From positions 713,252 through 777,251 of the forward strand of contig CM035314.1 of NCBI GenBank assembly GCA_002900995.3: 64,000 nt of DNA, written 5' to 3'. Source of the DNA: Ganoderma boninense. Its lineage: Eukaryota > Basidiomycota > Agaricomycetes > Polyporales > Polyporaceae. The translations under genes and the position numbers were made by a program. Numbering within the stretch: position 1 is the stretch's first letter; each line of letters opens with the position of its first letter. Of this stretch, positions 45,855-57,313 are shown one piece after another. The notes below the pieces were generated by a model. That model worked only from the letters and a program-made list of their open reading frames with translations. It was not told the DNA's origin and searched no databases.

Positions 45855-48559
45855 TTAACGCATTCGCATTGAGCACTGCGAAGGCACCGTCCCGTCATCG
45901 ACGTGGGAAGCCGCATTCAGCCCAAGCCCGCGCGACGCGAACACGCCCCAGAGCGTGCAGAAGTTCGCCCCGCCGTATCTGTTCGCGTCTGCCTGGATCC
46001 ACGCATCGCGCGCTTGGAGGACTGTGCGAGAACGTTAGCGCATAACCACTGCCCGTCGTCAAAGTACATGTAACGTGATCAATGTCGGACAAGGCCTTAC
46101 AGGTGGGGTTGCAGGGCTGGATGGCGAGCGCGTCGATGAAGAGGTGGAGGTAGACCGTGTTCCCTCCCGTGGTCCTGCCGCGCGATCCTCGGTCAGTGTG
46201 GCGTCGAGCGAGGGGGCTATCCGAGTCGGAGCGAGGGAACTCACGAGGGGTCCGTCTTGGCGGTGGCGGAGAAACCGTGCGCGGCAACGAGTGCGGCGTA
46301 CACGTTGTGGAGCATGTTGGCCCAGACTTCGCCGATAGCTGTAACACGAAGCACGTATTAGCTAGAGCTTGTAGTGGTATGGCGATTTCGACTCGAGAGG
46401 ACTCGGACGGACAGTGTACTTCTTCGAGGGACTTCAGATCGGAGTACCTCAGAGGGTTGGTGTTCCTGTTGCAATAGTATGAATGGGGGTGCATCCCGGG
46501 AATATGTACATTGAAGTGCTGTGAGACTCACGGGTTTGTGGAGTACGGATGGGAACGCGCGCTGCCGGGGAGGCCAAAAAGATAACTACCGAAGGTCCAG
46601 TCTGTGACGGTGCCATCCGTCCACTCGGTCCATCTGAGACGACGATGATGACGATCGTGAGGGTGAGCCATCATTCCAGGAGCGCACGGGCATATCGGAT
46701 ACTTGGACAAAGACGTACTCTGCGATGGCATCCGACCATCCTTCCCCCAAGCCTTGGGACTCGAGAGTCTGCAAGCACCTGCCCGCCGACCGTGAGTGGA
46801 CTCCTTGGAAGCATACAACGCGAGAGACGCGGATATTCGCATGGTATACCTTCCGGTGCCGCCCCCAGTCATGCGGTTCGTCATTCCGTGAGTGATCTCG
46901 TGGACGACAACGTCGTTCTCGAGCGCGCTGTCGCGCTCAGGGGTGGTGCGGTTAAATATGCCCAGCTGCATGAATCCGCTCTGGCCGCTGGCACGGAACG
47001 ACGGTCAGTCTTCGCATTACCGCGCCTCAGGGACATGTCTGGGCCCATCATCGCTTACTCTGGCGGGGTATAGAAGGACGCTGCAACAGTACCGTACGAC
47101 ATCAGCCCGACGCACGCATGTCCGCGCATTTTTGGTCGAAGACGCACCGTCGTTCCTTGCGGAGCCGTCTTGAACCGAGACGTTGACGCGGTCGTTGCCC
47201 GCGCCGCCCTTGCAGAAGTTGTCGGTCTGGAAGTTGAACGCGACCTCGGTGAACCCGTACATGTAAAAGATATCATGCATCGTGTTGACGAGGTAGAACG
47301 CGTTCACGCGCGCGGCGTCGACGTTCGCTGGGAGCACGTCGGGGTTCACCGTCGGGTCCTGGAAGTAGATGAAGTTGTCAGTCGCAGACGACTGCCGCGT
47401 CGTTAACACCATCTGCGCTGTGGGGATTTGTGCGGCGATGACGTTGTTGCCACTGCGACAGTCCCCATTAGATTTAACCACGATCCATGCGCAAAGGAGC
47501 TGCACGTACGAGGTGTCCATGGTGCCTCCGCAGCCCTCGTTATGCCAGCCTAACGGGGACGCCGCTTTATTCTGGGGGTTGAACAGGATCTCAAATCCTT
47601 GATCAACGTTCTGCTCGGTGAGGGGCAACACGCGATACTGCATTGACATTGAATCCTCGTGAGCCTCTGCTCCTCGCAAGCATGTGGATGACAGAACCCA
47701 CCGAGGCATGAGCACCAAAGTCGGTTAGATGGACGATGTCGCCCGTGTGTGCGTCGACAAATGCCTCGTACCATATGGCCTTGCTATCGTTGCGGATCTG
47801 CACGACGTGCGTGAGGGCGACGGAACCATCTCCCTTGACGACAAACTCGAGCTTGGTCGGATGCCCGCCGTATGCGCCGGCGAGCTCGGTTTCTGCCCTA
47901 GTGATGGCAACCTCAGCAGGAATGGAGGGTGCGTCAGAGGGCACTGTGGCTGGAGAATTACAGGCTGTCAGGAGAGCGGATACGGAAAGGGGCCGCAAGA
48001 CGGACGGGGTTTCACGAAGGATGATCCGAAGGAGACGACCCTGTTTGCGTTGTTGAATGCAACGTTGGCAACAGCGTTGGCGATCGGTATGCCGTTCTGA
48101 AAATAGAGGGGTATGAGACAACGCGTCGTCGCGATGGCAAGCATGTCACCGATGACTCGGACGCACAATCTGCTGGTGGATGTATGCGTGCTGAACGAAG
48201 TCGTTGGCGTATCCGGTCCTGTACGCAGCGGTGTCTGAGTCAATGTTGAGTCGTGACTGAATGAATGACAGCGCAGCATCCTCCAGGATGAAGTCTGCGC
48301 GAGCGGACAAGGGGTGGTCGATTCCGTCCATGCCGAAAGTCTATCGCAAGGGGGGGAGGTAATGAGCCACGTGTCAATGCATGAGGCTAACGATACACAC
48401 CTGGAAGGAAGACTCAGGGTGGAAGCTCTCAACGATATTGTTAGACCCAATCGCCTGCGCCTGCATCGACCAGTGCTTCAAGGAGGGGAACGCTGAAGCG
48501 GCTAGTGCGAGGACGACGGTTGTGACAACGGAGCGGACAAAGGTGGCAGAGAGCTGCAT
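45855..48559 (-). CDS. Fungalysin, secreted M36 zinc metalloprotease (copy A, apparently complete)
   Basis: Multi-exon gene from ATG 48557-48559 to TAA 45855-45857. The start (MQLSATFVRSVVTTVVLALA, then ASA) is a signal peptide. The FTP/PepSY-type propeptide is seen as HPLSARADFILEDAALSFIQ, NAVANVAFNNANRVVSFGSS and PTKLEFVVKGDGSVALTHVV. The catalytic domain shows NTMHDIFYMYGFTE, VVVHEITHGMTNRMTGGGTG (zinc motif HEITH at 46888-46902) and LGEGWSDAIAEYV, which supplies the third ligand. NTNPLRYSDL and a last exon DAWIQADANRYGGANFC then FASRGLGLNA complete it. The family degrades extracellular protein after autocatalytic removal of the propeptide. Exon borders inside the gene were checked only in part; no stop or frameshift was found in the exons read. 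First of three tandem copies. Confidence 0.85.
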
Positions 48560-49337
48560 CACTGGGTCCTTATGCAGAGGTCTGGAAGAGGTGAGGCGCA
48601 TGGGGAAGACCTATCTCGGTCGCCCCATCTAAACACTGATACCTCCCATGATGAACGAGTAGGGGATCAGGGGAGGACCTTGACAGGACGACCCCTGCCG
48701 GCTGCACTCAGTTCATCCACATCCGCCGTCGGAAGCATCCTCTTTCTATGCATAGGTACAAATATTGGGTGGCCATATGTGAGAGACCATCGAGCGGATG
48801 GGATGAAGCCCCTGCAGCCCAGGCATGCCCGTGGAAGATGGACTGGAAGAAACGTGCGAGGCAATGAAGCGCTGGATAGCGTCCATTGGCACTGGAGCGC
48901 TAAAGCGGCCGGGGGCCCCAGCGCTCGACATCGAGTTCGAATGCTCAAATGTTCAAGTTCGTACACGCTGTCGGAATGCATGATCTTTGTGCATATTAGA
49001 CAAAAAATACGGTGACAATAAATGTCTCAACGAGGTCAATGAGATTCCATACACCTGTTATTATAGTAGTTTCAGCAGCACACGCCGGGCACTGACCAAT
49101 GACTCTACCATCGGGAGGAAGGTGTGATAGATTTAGGACTCGCATGCACAGAACTTCCAAGTTAGCAATGCTAGAAGCTCCCTGAATCCCATCCTGTAAG
49201 GATGAGAGCACATTCATCATCGTATCCTCCGAGACACGCATCACCACCAACTACGTACACCACAGCCTCACAACTCACTAAGTTCAAACCACCGCGTCGT
49301 TCATCCAGCTACCACACTCCTAAACTAGCGTCAGCAT
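48560..49337. other. Intergenic between fungalysins A and B
   Basis: No gene. No TATA box comparable to those of copies B and C is seen upstream of copy A. Confidence 0.45.
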
Positions 49338-51991
49338 TCAGCAGCCGAGAGGCACGTTGAAGTTGTCGATGTGGAGCGCAGCGTTGACTCCAAGCCCGCG
49401 GGAGGCGAACGCCCTCCAGAGCAGGCAGTAGTTCGCGCCATTATATCTGTTCGCGTCGGCCTGGATCCACGCGTTGCGCGCGTCGACAACTAGCAGTAGT
49501 ATGTGGAGTCAGCTCTAAATGCCCAGAAAGCTTCAAGCGAGAAGGCCGATACGTGGACGTACAAGTGGGGTTGCAAGGCTGGAGGGGGAGCGCGTCGATG
49601 AAGAGGTGGAGGAAGACGGTGTTTCCTCCGGTGGTGCTGTCGCGACGTGCGGTCAGTTGGCTGTTGAGCGACACACCTACTTGAGCAACGGGGAAACTCA
49701 CGTGGGGTCGGTCTTGGCGGTGGAGGAGAACCCGCGCGCGGCGACGAGCTGCGCATAGACGTTGTGGAGCATGTTCGCCCAGACTTCGCCGATGTCTGTC
49801 CGCACAGGCGCCTCTATTAGTAGGGCTAGAGCATTTCGGGCTCGGATGCACGCACCGTGAGGCTCGTTCAACAGCAACAGGCTCGAGTACCTCAAGGGGT
49901 TTGTGTTCCTGTGAAGTTTATCACGTTTCAACAAGCGCATCCCGGCGACAAAATGCGTCCCTACTCACGAGTTTGTGGAGTACGGATAGTTGCGTGCCCC
50001 GGAAGCGCGGTTGAAGACATAAGCACTGAAGGTCCAGTCGGTGACAGTGGCGCTAGTCCACTCGGTCCACCTGCGAGCAAGAACAGACCCCAGTTTTTAG
50101 CCCGGGCGCACGGCAGTAAGTACATTGCTTGACGTACTCTGCGAGCGCATCCGACCAGCCCTCTCCCAAGCCCGAGGCCTCCAGAGTCTGCAAGCACCTA
50201 CCGAGAAGGCAATGTATAATATGGTAAGCATTGTGGCCACCGTTCCGCGTAGAAAATATGTTTCACGTACCTCCCCGTGCCACCGCCAGTCATGCGGTTC
50301 GTGATGCCGTGCGTGTTCTCGTGGACGACGAGGTCGTTCTCGAGCGCGCCGTCGCGCTCGGGGACGGACCGGTTGAAGAGGAACATGCGCATGAATCCGC
50401 TCTGCCCGCTGTAAAGATATAGTGTCCATCAGCGCTGCCATCCCGCGCTCAGGCTCGTAACATCACATCTGGTCAACACTCACTCCGGCGGCGTGCTGAA
50501 GAACGCTGCAAAGATTTGGCACCAGGCTCAGCCCCGCGCTCACAAATGCACAGCATGACTCGAAGACGAGACGCACCGTTGTTCGTGCCCGACGGGTCCT
50601 GCACGGAGACCTGGACGCGGTCGTTGCCCGCGCCGCCGCGCCCGAAGTTGTTGCCCTGGAAGTTGTACGCGGCCTCTGTGAAGCCGTACAGGTACGAGAT
50701 GTCGTGCACGGTGTTGACGATGTAGAACGTGTTCACGCGCGCGGCGTCAATGTTCGACTGGAGCGCGTCCGGGTTCACGCTCGGGTCCTGGAAGTAGATG
50801 AAGTTGAGCGGCGCGGAGGACTGTGGCGTCGTGCTCGAGCCGACGAAGGTCACAACGTTGTTGCCGCTGTGGATAGTGCGAAAAGAGCTCGTCAGCGTGA
50901 TTAAGACTCGGGTCTACAGGAGGGGGTGCGACGCACGAGGTGTCGGTGGTGTTGTTGTTGCAGTCACTGTGCCAGCCGCACGGGGACGCGGCGAAGTTCT
51001 GGGGGTTGACTAGCGTTTGAAAGCCTTGGAGGATATTCTGCTCGACGAGGGGAACGACGCGGTACTGAATCGGAGGTTGGTGAGCTCATACTCCCTACGT
51101 GAGTGCAGCACAGTACGAGACTCACCGACGCATGAGAGACGAAGTCGGTGAGCTGGACGAGATCGCCCGTGTGCGCGTCGACGAACGCCTCGACCCACAT
51201 GGCCTGGGAGTCGTCCCGGACCTGTACGACGTGCGTGAGGGCGACGGAGCCGTCCTGCTTCGCGACGAACTCGAGCTTGGTCGGGTGCCCGTCGTACTTC
51301 CCGCCGAGCTGGCCTTCAGCCTTGGAGATCGCATCGGCGGCGGAGATGGAGGGGGTCGTAGAAGGAACGTCGGCTGCAACGGCAAGAGGTCAGCGAAGTA
51401 GTAGTAGTGCGGGGAGGGACGGTGCAGCGCACAGGGCAGGTTGACGAACGAGGACCCGAAGGAGACCACCTTGTTGGCCTTGTTGAACGCGACGTTGGCC
51501 ACCGCGTTCGCGACCGGGACGCCGCTCTGCAGACGAGCGGGGGTGAGACGACATGTTTATGATAACAACAAGGATATTGCGGACAACGCACAATCTGCTG
51601 GTGGATGTATGCGTGCTGGACGACGTCGTTCGAGTACCCAGTCCGGTAGGAGGCGGCGTCAGAGGTGATGTTGAGCTTCGACTGCACGAAAGACACGGCG
51701 GCGTCCTCCAGGCTGAACTCAGCACGGGCAGAGAGCGGGTGGTCGATCCCGTCCACGCCGAAGGTCTGTCGCAAAGTCCTGGTCAGCCGACGAACGCCAG
51801 TGCACGACCCAGCGCACGCGCACCTCGAAGGAAGACTCGGGGTGGAAGCTCTCGACGGTTTTTCCGGCACCGACCGCGCGCACCTGCATCGTCGTGTGCT
51901 TCAGGCTGCCCGAGAACGGGACAGCTGAAACCACCGATGCGAGCATGACGGCGGCGTAGACGGAGCGGATGAAGCTGGCTGAAAACTGCAT
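49338..51991 (-). CDS. Fungalysin, secreted M36 zinc metalloprotease (copy B, apparently complete)
   Basis: ATG 51989-51991 (MQFSASFIRSVYAAVMLASV, a signal peptide) to TGA 49338-49340 (ending NVPLGC). Propeptide blocks are HPLSARAEFSLEDAAVSFVQ, VANVAFNKANKVVSFGSSF and LEFVAKQDGSVALTHVVQ. The catalytic domain has NTVHDISYLYGFTEAAYNFQ, the zinc site VVHENTHGITNRMTGGGTG (HENTH at 50309-50323, still HExxH, with Asn where Tyr or Ile is usual) and the GEGWSD box. The end is DARNAWIQADANRYNGANYC. It shares the TATA and 5' flank style of copy C and is the closer relative of C (LKHTTMQVRA in both). Not every exon was traced base by base. Confidence 0.85.
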
Positions 51992-53576
51992 GGTAGGTAG
52001 ACCTGTGAAGCAGAGAACAGGGGGAGTAGGCCGCTAGAAGACAACCTGGCTTTCCGGTCTGCTGCTACAAACCATTATATACTTCCCTGTTCGGGGCGCT
52101 GCCAGTGCGGAGGAGCATAAGTCGGATCCAGGAGAGAAAAAGCGCCTTCTATGATGGGGCGAACCGGTACGCATGACAGTTGCATTGAGCCCATGATCAT
52201 CGTGGCAGCGTCAGAACATGTCTCCAGGCCGCGACTCGTGAATCGGCGACATGATCGTCGCGGATGTGTAGAGCGCGGGCAAGGCAGAACATTGAGCGAA
52301 CCGGGGGAAGCTCCTGGAGTCATTGAAGCTCTGTCCTGATCCTGTGTGCACCCATTCGCCCTATGATCATATGAGTAGAAAGTTGACCGGGGACCCGAGA
52401 AAGTCAAACCTAAATACAGGCCCTACTTGTGTAAACCTTCTACCGGACTGTTAGGGCATGCCGGCCGCCGCCGGCCCCAGTCATATCCTCATGCCCAGAA
52501 AAAAAGCGAAACGTAGTGCTGTAACTCGAATTAGAATTTCAGGAGAGATGGGCTGGACGTGAGCGAAAGTAGAAGAGCATGATCTTCAGTACATTAGTCA
52601 GTAATGGCCCAGAGTACGACGGCCTAGAACTTGATGTCAGGCCACTCACTTCGCGAAGTACGTCCATGAAGGGTTCACTCACCGTCTGACCGGAGATGAT
52701 CCCCCCGAAGAACATGCATAGTTCACATTTTCATTTTTGGACGTAAAAAGCTTGGCGAGACTGGGAAGTTATGGTCGTTAGCACTGACGTCATCTCGGGA
52801 TTGATCCTGCACTGACGCTAAACCCTGAAAGCAACACGCACATGTGTCTGACACGGACACGGGCAGCAAAAATTGTCTTGCATCAAATACACTTACCTGA
52901 AATGACAGGAAGCAACAGACGTAAAATCTATGGGAAATCCCCTCCCCCCTCAGAACTGTTGCCCATCCGACTCCAAGTCAGACTGCGATGCTCACCTGAG
53001 ATGAGATGAACGAGTTACTTGCCAATTCGATAGCGTGGCAGAGAACCGGCAGCCCAATAAAGGCTGTTCAATTCAGCAAGCAGCTTGTCGTTTGGCTGAC
53101 AGGCCTCCATTGTTTGAAAACAGACCAACCTCGGGTCAAGAACATCAAGCGCCAGGCGAGACTCCAGGGCCGGATGTACCGACGAAAAGTCAACTTCTTG
53201 GCACTTGAATGGAACGGTCGGACGTCACCGGCACTACACGTTCTCAAGGCGGTCCCTCTAGATTCACGGAGCCCATGTGCAGCGAGGATACCCACTGCGT
53301 TGCAGATCATCGTTGTGTCGCTCGGCAAAAACCAGTTGAGCATGGCACCGCGGCGTAGGCTGGCGTGCGCTGCGACTGTAAGACCTCTCGGGATGAGATG
53401 CTGTTTGCGGGAGACTTGGAGAAGATATGAATCAGGAGAGAACTGACGTACCCGTGTTTGAGAGCAAAGGGGAGTCGGAGGCGGTGCACGGGGGGGAAGG
53501 TGGGCCTCGTGTGGAAGCGCCAATGAACGTCCACTACAGCGCTTATTCTTATTTCATCTCTGTCTCCGACAGCGAG
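51992..53576. other. Long intergenic region between fungalysins B and C
   Basis: It holds the copy B promoter. Open frames near 53006-53446 have no recognisable domain. The C-terminal exons that copy C lacks are not found here. Confidence 0.45.
52075..52081 (-). promoter_or_regulatory. TATA box of fungalysin B
   Basis: TATATAA within 'agtatataatggt' on the minus strand, about 85 bases before the ATG. The same element at the same distance precedes copy C. Confidence 0.5.
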
Positions 53577-55480
53577 TCACCACGCTCCCGCACCAAGTCG
53601 TACAACTCGAGACAAGGTCTGTAGGTTGGAGTACCTCAACGGGTTCGTGGTCCTAGCGGCGTAAATGTCAGTGAAGCGCATGGCATGATCCATCTCAAAA
53701 CTGGAAGGGGGTCGCTGGTCGTTACTCACGTGTTCGTAGAGTACGGGTAGCGGCGAATGCCAGCAGGGTTGTTGTAGACGTACGCGGCCATGATCCAGTC
53801 GGTGAAGGTATTGCCCGACGATTGCCAGTGGGTCCACCTAGTAGCAAAATCGCTGAATACGAGGCTCTCGTGTAAACCACGCGCGGTGACGGACATCGCA
53901 CGTACTCAGCAAAAGCATCCGACCACCCTTCGCCCAGGCCTTCCGCCTCGAGAACCTGCAGGCAGCTAGGACGGTGCAATGCACAGTTAGCGAACTCATA
54001 AAATCGTCTGTGTGGTTGCACGTACCTTCCCGTGCCGCCGTTGGCGTCCTGGACGGAAAGCTCGACGCGGTCGTGCTCCGCGCCGCCCCGGCCGAAGTTG
54101 TAGTCCTGGAAGTTGTACGCGGTCTCGGTGAACCCGTACTGGTACGCGATGTCGTGCATCACATTGGCGACGTAGAACGTGTTCACGCGCGCAGCGTCGA
54201 TGTTCGCCTGCAGCGCGTCAGGGGCCTCCGTCGGGTCCTGGTAGTACACAAAGTTGAGCGGGGGCGACGACGGCCCGGTCGTGTACCAGAAGTTGTCGTC
54301 GCCGGCGACGAAGGCGATCACGTTGTTACCGCTGTTCAGCGTCGGCCGGCGGCGTGCAAGTGCAGGACCATGATGGTCAGAAACTGAAACCTGGGGATCA
54401 GATCCGGGGCGCGAAGCGGGAGCTTACGAGGTGTCGTTGGTGATGGTCACACCGTCCTCGCTGTGACAGCCATAGGGCGACGAGGCTAGGTTCTGGGGGT
54501 CGGTGAGCGTCTCGAAGCCTTGAAGGATGTTCTGCTTGGTAATGGGGAGAACGCGGTACTGTGTTGCAGCATGCCTTCCGTGAGTCTCGGCTCTTTCTAT
54601 CGTGACAGACACATTGCAAGACCCACCGAAGCATGAGAGACGAAATCGGTGAGCTGAACGATCTCGCCGGTGTGCCCATCGACGAACGCCTCGTACCACA
54701 TAGCCTTGCTGTCGTTCCGAATTTGCACGACGTGTGTGAGGGCAACGGAGCCGTCCTGCTTCGCGACGTACTCCAGTTTGGTCGGATGCCGGTTGTACGT
54801 CCCGCCGAGTTTTCAGCCTTCGTGATTGCGTCCTTGGCAGAGATAGAAGGAGTCGCGGAAGGCACATTGGCTATTGCCATCAGGAGCAGAGAGAAGGTAA
54901 CAGAGTGAGTGGACTACGGAGAGTGCTGAACGACGCACAAGGAACGTTGATGAATGAGGACCCGAAGGAGATTACCTTGTTGGCCTTGTTGAACGCGACG
55001 TTAGCCACTGCGTTCGCGACCGGGATGCCATTCTGCACCGCAGCAGGCGTAAGAGAGCGTATCCATGAAGACGACAAGGTTATCAGCGACAACGCACAAT
55101 CTGCTGGTGGATGTATGCGTGCTGGACGACGTCGTTCGAGTACCCAGTCCGGTACGCAGGTTGAGCTTCGACTGGACGAACGACATGGCGGCGTCCTCCA
55201 GGCTGAACTCGGCGCAAGCAGAGAGCGGATGGTCGATGCCACCCACGCCAAAGTCTGTGAAAACGTTCGGGTCAGTCGATGAATGTCAGTGCACGAACCA
55301 GCGCATGCGCACCGCAAAGGAAGATTCAGCGTGGAAGCTCTCGACGGCTTTGTCAGTCCTGATCGCGCGCACTTGCATCGTCGTGTGCTTCAAGCTGCCC
55401 GAGAACGGGACATCTGAAGCCACCGATGAGAGCATGACGGCAGTGTAGACGGAGCTGACGAAGCTGGCTGAAAATTGCAT
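53577..55480 (-). pseudogene. Fungalysin relic (copy C): zinc site and C-terminus lost
   Basis: The start (MQFSASFVSSVYTAVMLSSV at 55480) and propeptide blocks are clearly fungalysin. Three lesions are visible. After FVQSKLN the sequence has 5 bases where copy B has 21, a net loss of 16 that shifts the frame. At about 54040 the exon runs from LSVQDANG straight into GTGRY, deleting the intervening exons with HExxH (roughly 300 bp in copy B). After NTNPLRYSNL the frame ends and the exons for DIGEVWANMLHNVYA and DAWIQADANRYNG are missing. GLGEGWSDAFAEYV survives. It cannot bind zinc normally or fold as a full protease. Confidence 0.85.
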
Positions 55481-55564
55481 GGTTCAATATCTAGGCAGGT
55501 CCTACTAGAAAGCTGAGGGAAGTAGGTGACTAGATGACGACCTGGTGCTGGTCTGTTTCTACGG

Positions 55565-55575
55565 ACCATTATATA
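55565..55575 (-). promoter_or_regulatory. TATA box of the fungalysin C relic
   Basis: TATATAA within 'atatataatggtcc' on the minus strand, about 85 bases before the ATG, matching copy B. The promoter is still recognisable although the gene is broken. Confidence 0.45.
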
Positions 55576-55599
55576 TTCCCCATTTCGTGACGCCATAGA

Positions 55600-57313
55600 G
55601 GGTGAATGGGCGGAGTTAGGAGCGAAAGTGCCTTCCACAGCCCTTGGACTGTGTCATTTTGATAGCTGCGCTCGGTTTACGAGGTCCACGGCATCACCAA
55701 GACGCCCTGCTTCCCGCTAATAGAAGTAAAGAGGACGTTTTCGTTGCGAACATATGGGTTAAGGTTTTGCGAGAGCGCACAAAATGACCTGCAGGAAACC
55801 TCTGACGAAATCCGCATGCGTGCATCTTATCGTTGTGTTGGCATGTGAGTAGAGGAATGAACGAGTACGTGAAGTCGTACCTCCATGCCAGCTCCACCTG
55901 TGCACATCTTCCTTCCAACTGTCAGAAGCGAGCCGCCTTTGTCATGACCATAGAGCCTATAGCTGAAATTTCAGACTTTTCGTCTTTGCTGATGTGGTTA
56001 AGAAGGGGAGGAAGGACACAGAGGTGAGCGATGGTGCAAAACAGTAGCTGTTGGTGATGCGGTGGATATTGACCGTCGACCGAGGGCAATTGTAGCATAG
56101 CCTAGATAGAGACTCGGAAAGATGGTTAGGTTCGGTAGAGCATTCCAGCGCGTCCATGACCACCCGCATTGCAGCCTAGAGCAGCGCCCACGCCCCTCCA
56201 AGCAGCACTTAGCTCATGGTTCAACAGCCAAGTTGCCCGCGAAAGAGAATCGAGACCCACTTGTCACGTAGTTCTTGAACCGTTGGTCGTGTATTGAACA
56301 GGCGAACGCACATGCATTTCTGAGCGGTCTCGGAAGGTGTCGTCCCACTGGAGTTGCAAGGTCCGGACGGAGCAAGGCCACCGGAATCATCCATGTCAGT
56401 CAACAGGTCGCATGCTTGTCTGAAAAACGCCGACAGGGGATATACTGGATCCTGTTGTGAGCCCGGGGCCTAGCAATGCCAGCGAAACACGAAGAGGTCA
56501 CTGGCAGGGGGTATAGTAAGTACTATGCACACATATTGCCAGTGTTGAGGCTGAATCATATTAGAAGTATATTCTGAGCGTTCATAAGATCCTATCGAGT
56601 GTAAAAGCATGAGCCAATGACTCACCTGGTTCTAAATTTCTGATAACCAGGACCAGAGTAACTCCTGCAGGTTGCAATTCTTGACGGAGAGTCGCCCTCT
56701 TTCCCTCAACAGGCGCCGGCCAGAGAGGAATGGACGCTTTCTCACGCCCAAATTAAGCGCCGAAGCGCAGTGGCACGCAAATACACACCTGTACTTAAGT
56801 TAGACACTGACGGTCTTGAGTGTGCACTGTGCATCTCTGCTCGCCATCCTCACATCAGTATTAGACCACTCATAGTTCTGATCGGTGTTCAGTGCCATCC
56901 TCCACGTAGTAAAGCAACTCCACATTGGTCGATGTCTTCTCGTACCCTGGGCCGCCAGAAACTTCGCGCGCCTCCCAGCCTCGACTCTGAAACCAGCACC
57001 AGGCTGCACATGTCAATTCAGGGGATCCAGCCACTACATACTTATTCGTCGCCATCTCCGAGATTCAACTTCAAGGTTCCGATTCGTCGTGGGGAGCCCA
57101 GCGGTGCGGTGAGTACAATATCCACGTGGTTCGGTTGTGCCGGCCGATGACAACACTCAACATGCTTGCCCGCGCAATATTGCACCATTACTACTCTCCT
57201 TCGCATCTCTCTTCTTATCGGCCCTAGATCCTCAAATTTTGGGTCGGAAAAACTCTCAAGGACGCCCTCAGGATGTGTTCGCGAAGGCTCATAAAAGACC
57301 CCCAGCGGTAGCC
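55600..57313. other. Long intergenic region
   Basis: No gene supported on either strand; it should hold the promoter of the MFS gene ('tcataaaaga' at 57288 is a weak TATA candidate). Confidence 0.4.

Noticed and set aside
53006..53446. Open frame of 146 codons between fungalysins B and C
   Set aside because: No similarity to M36 or other families; composition looks non-coding.
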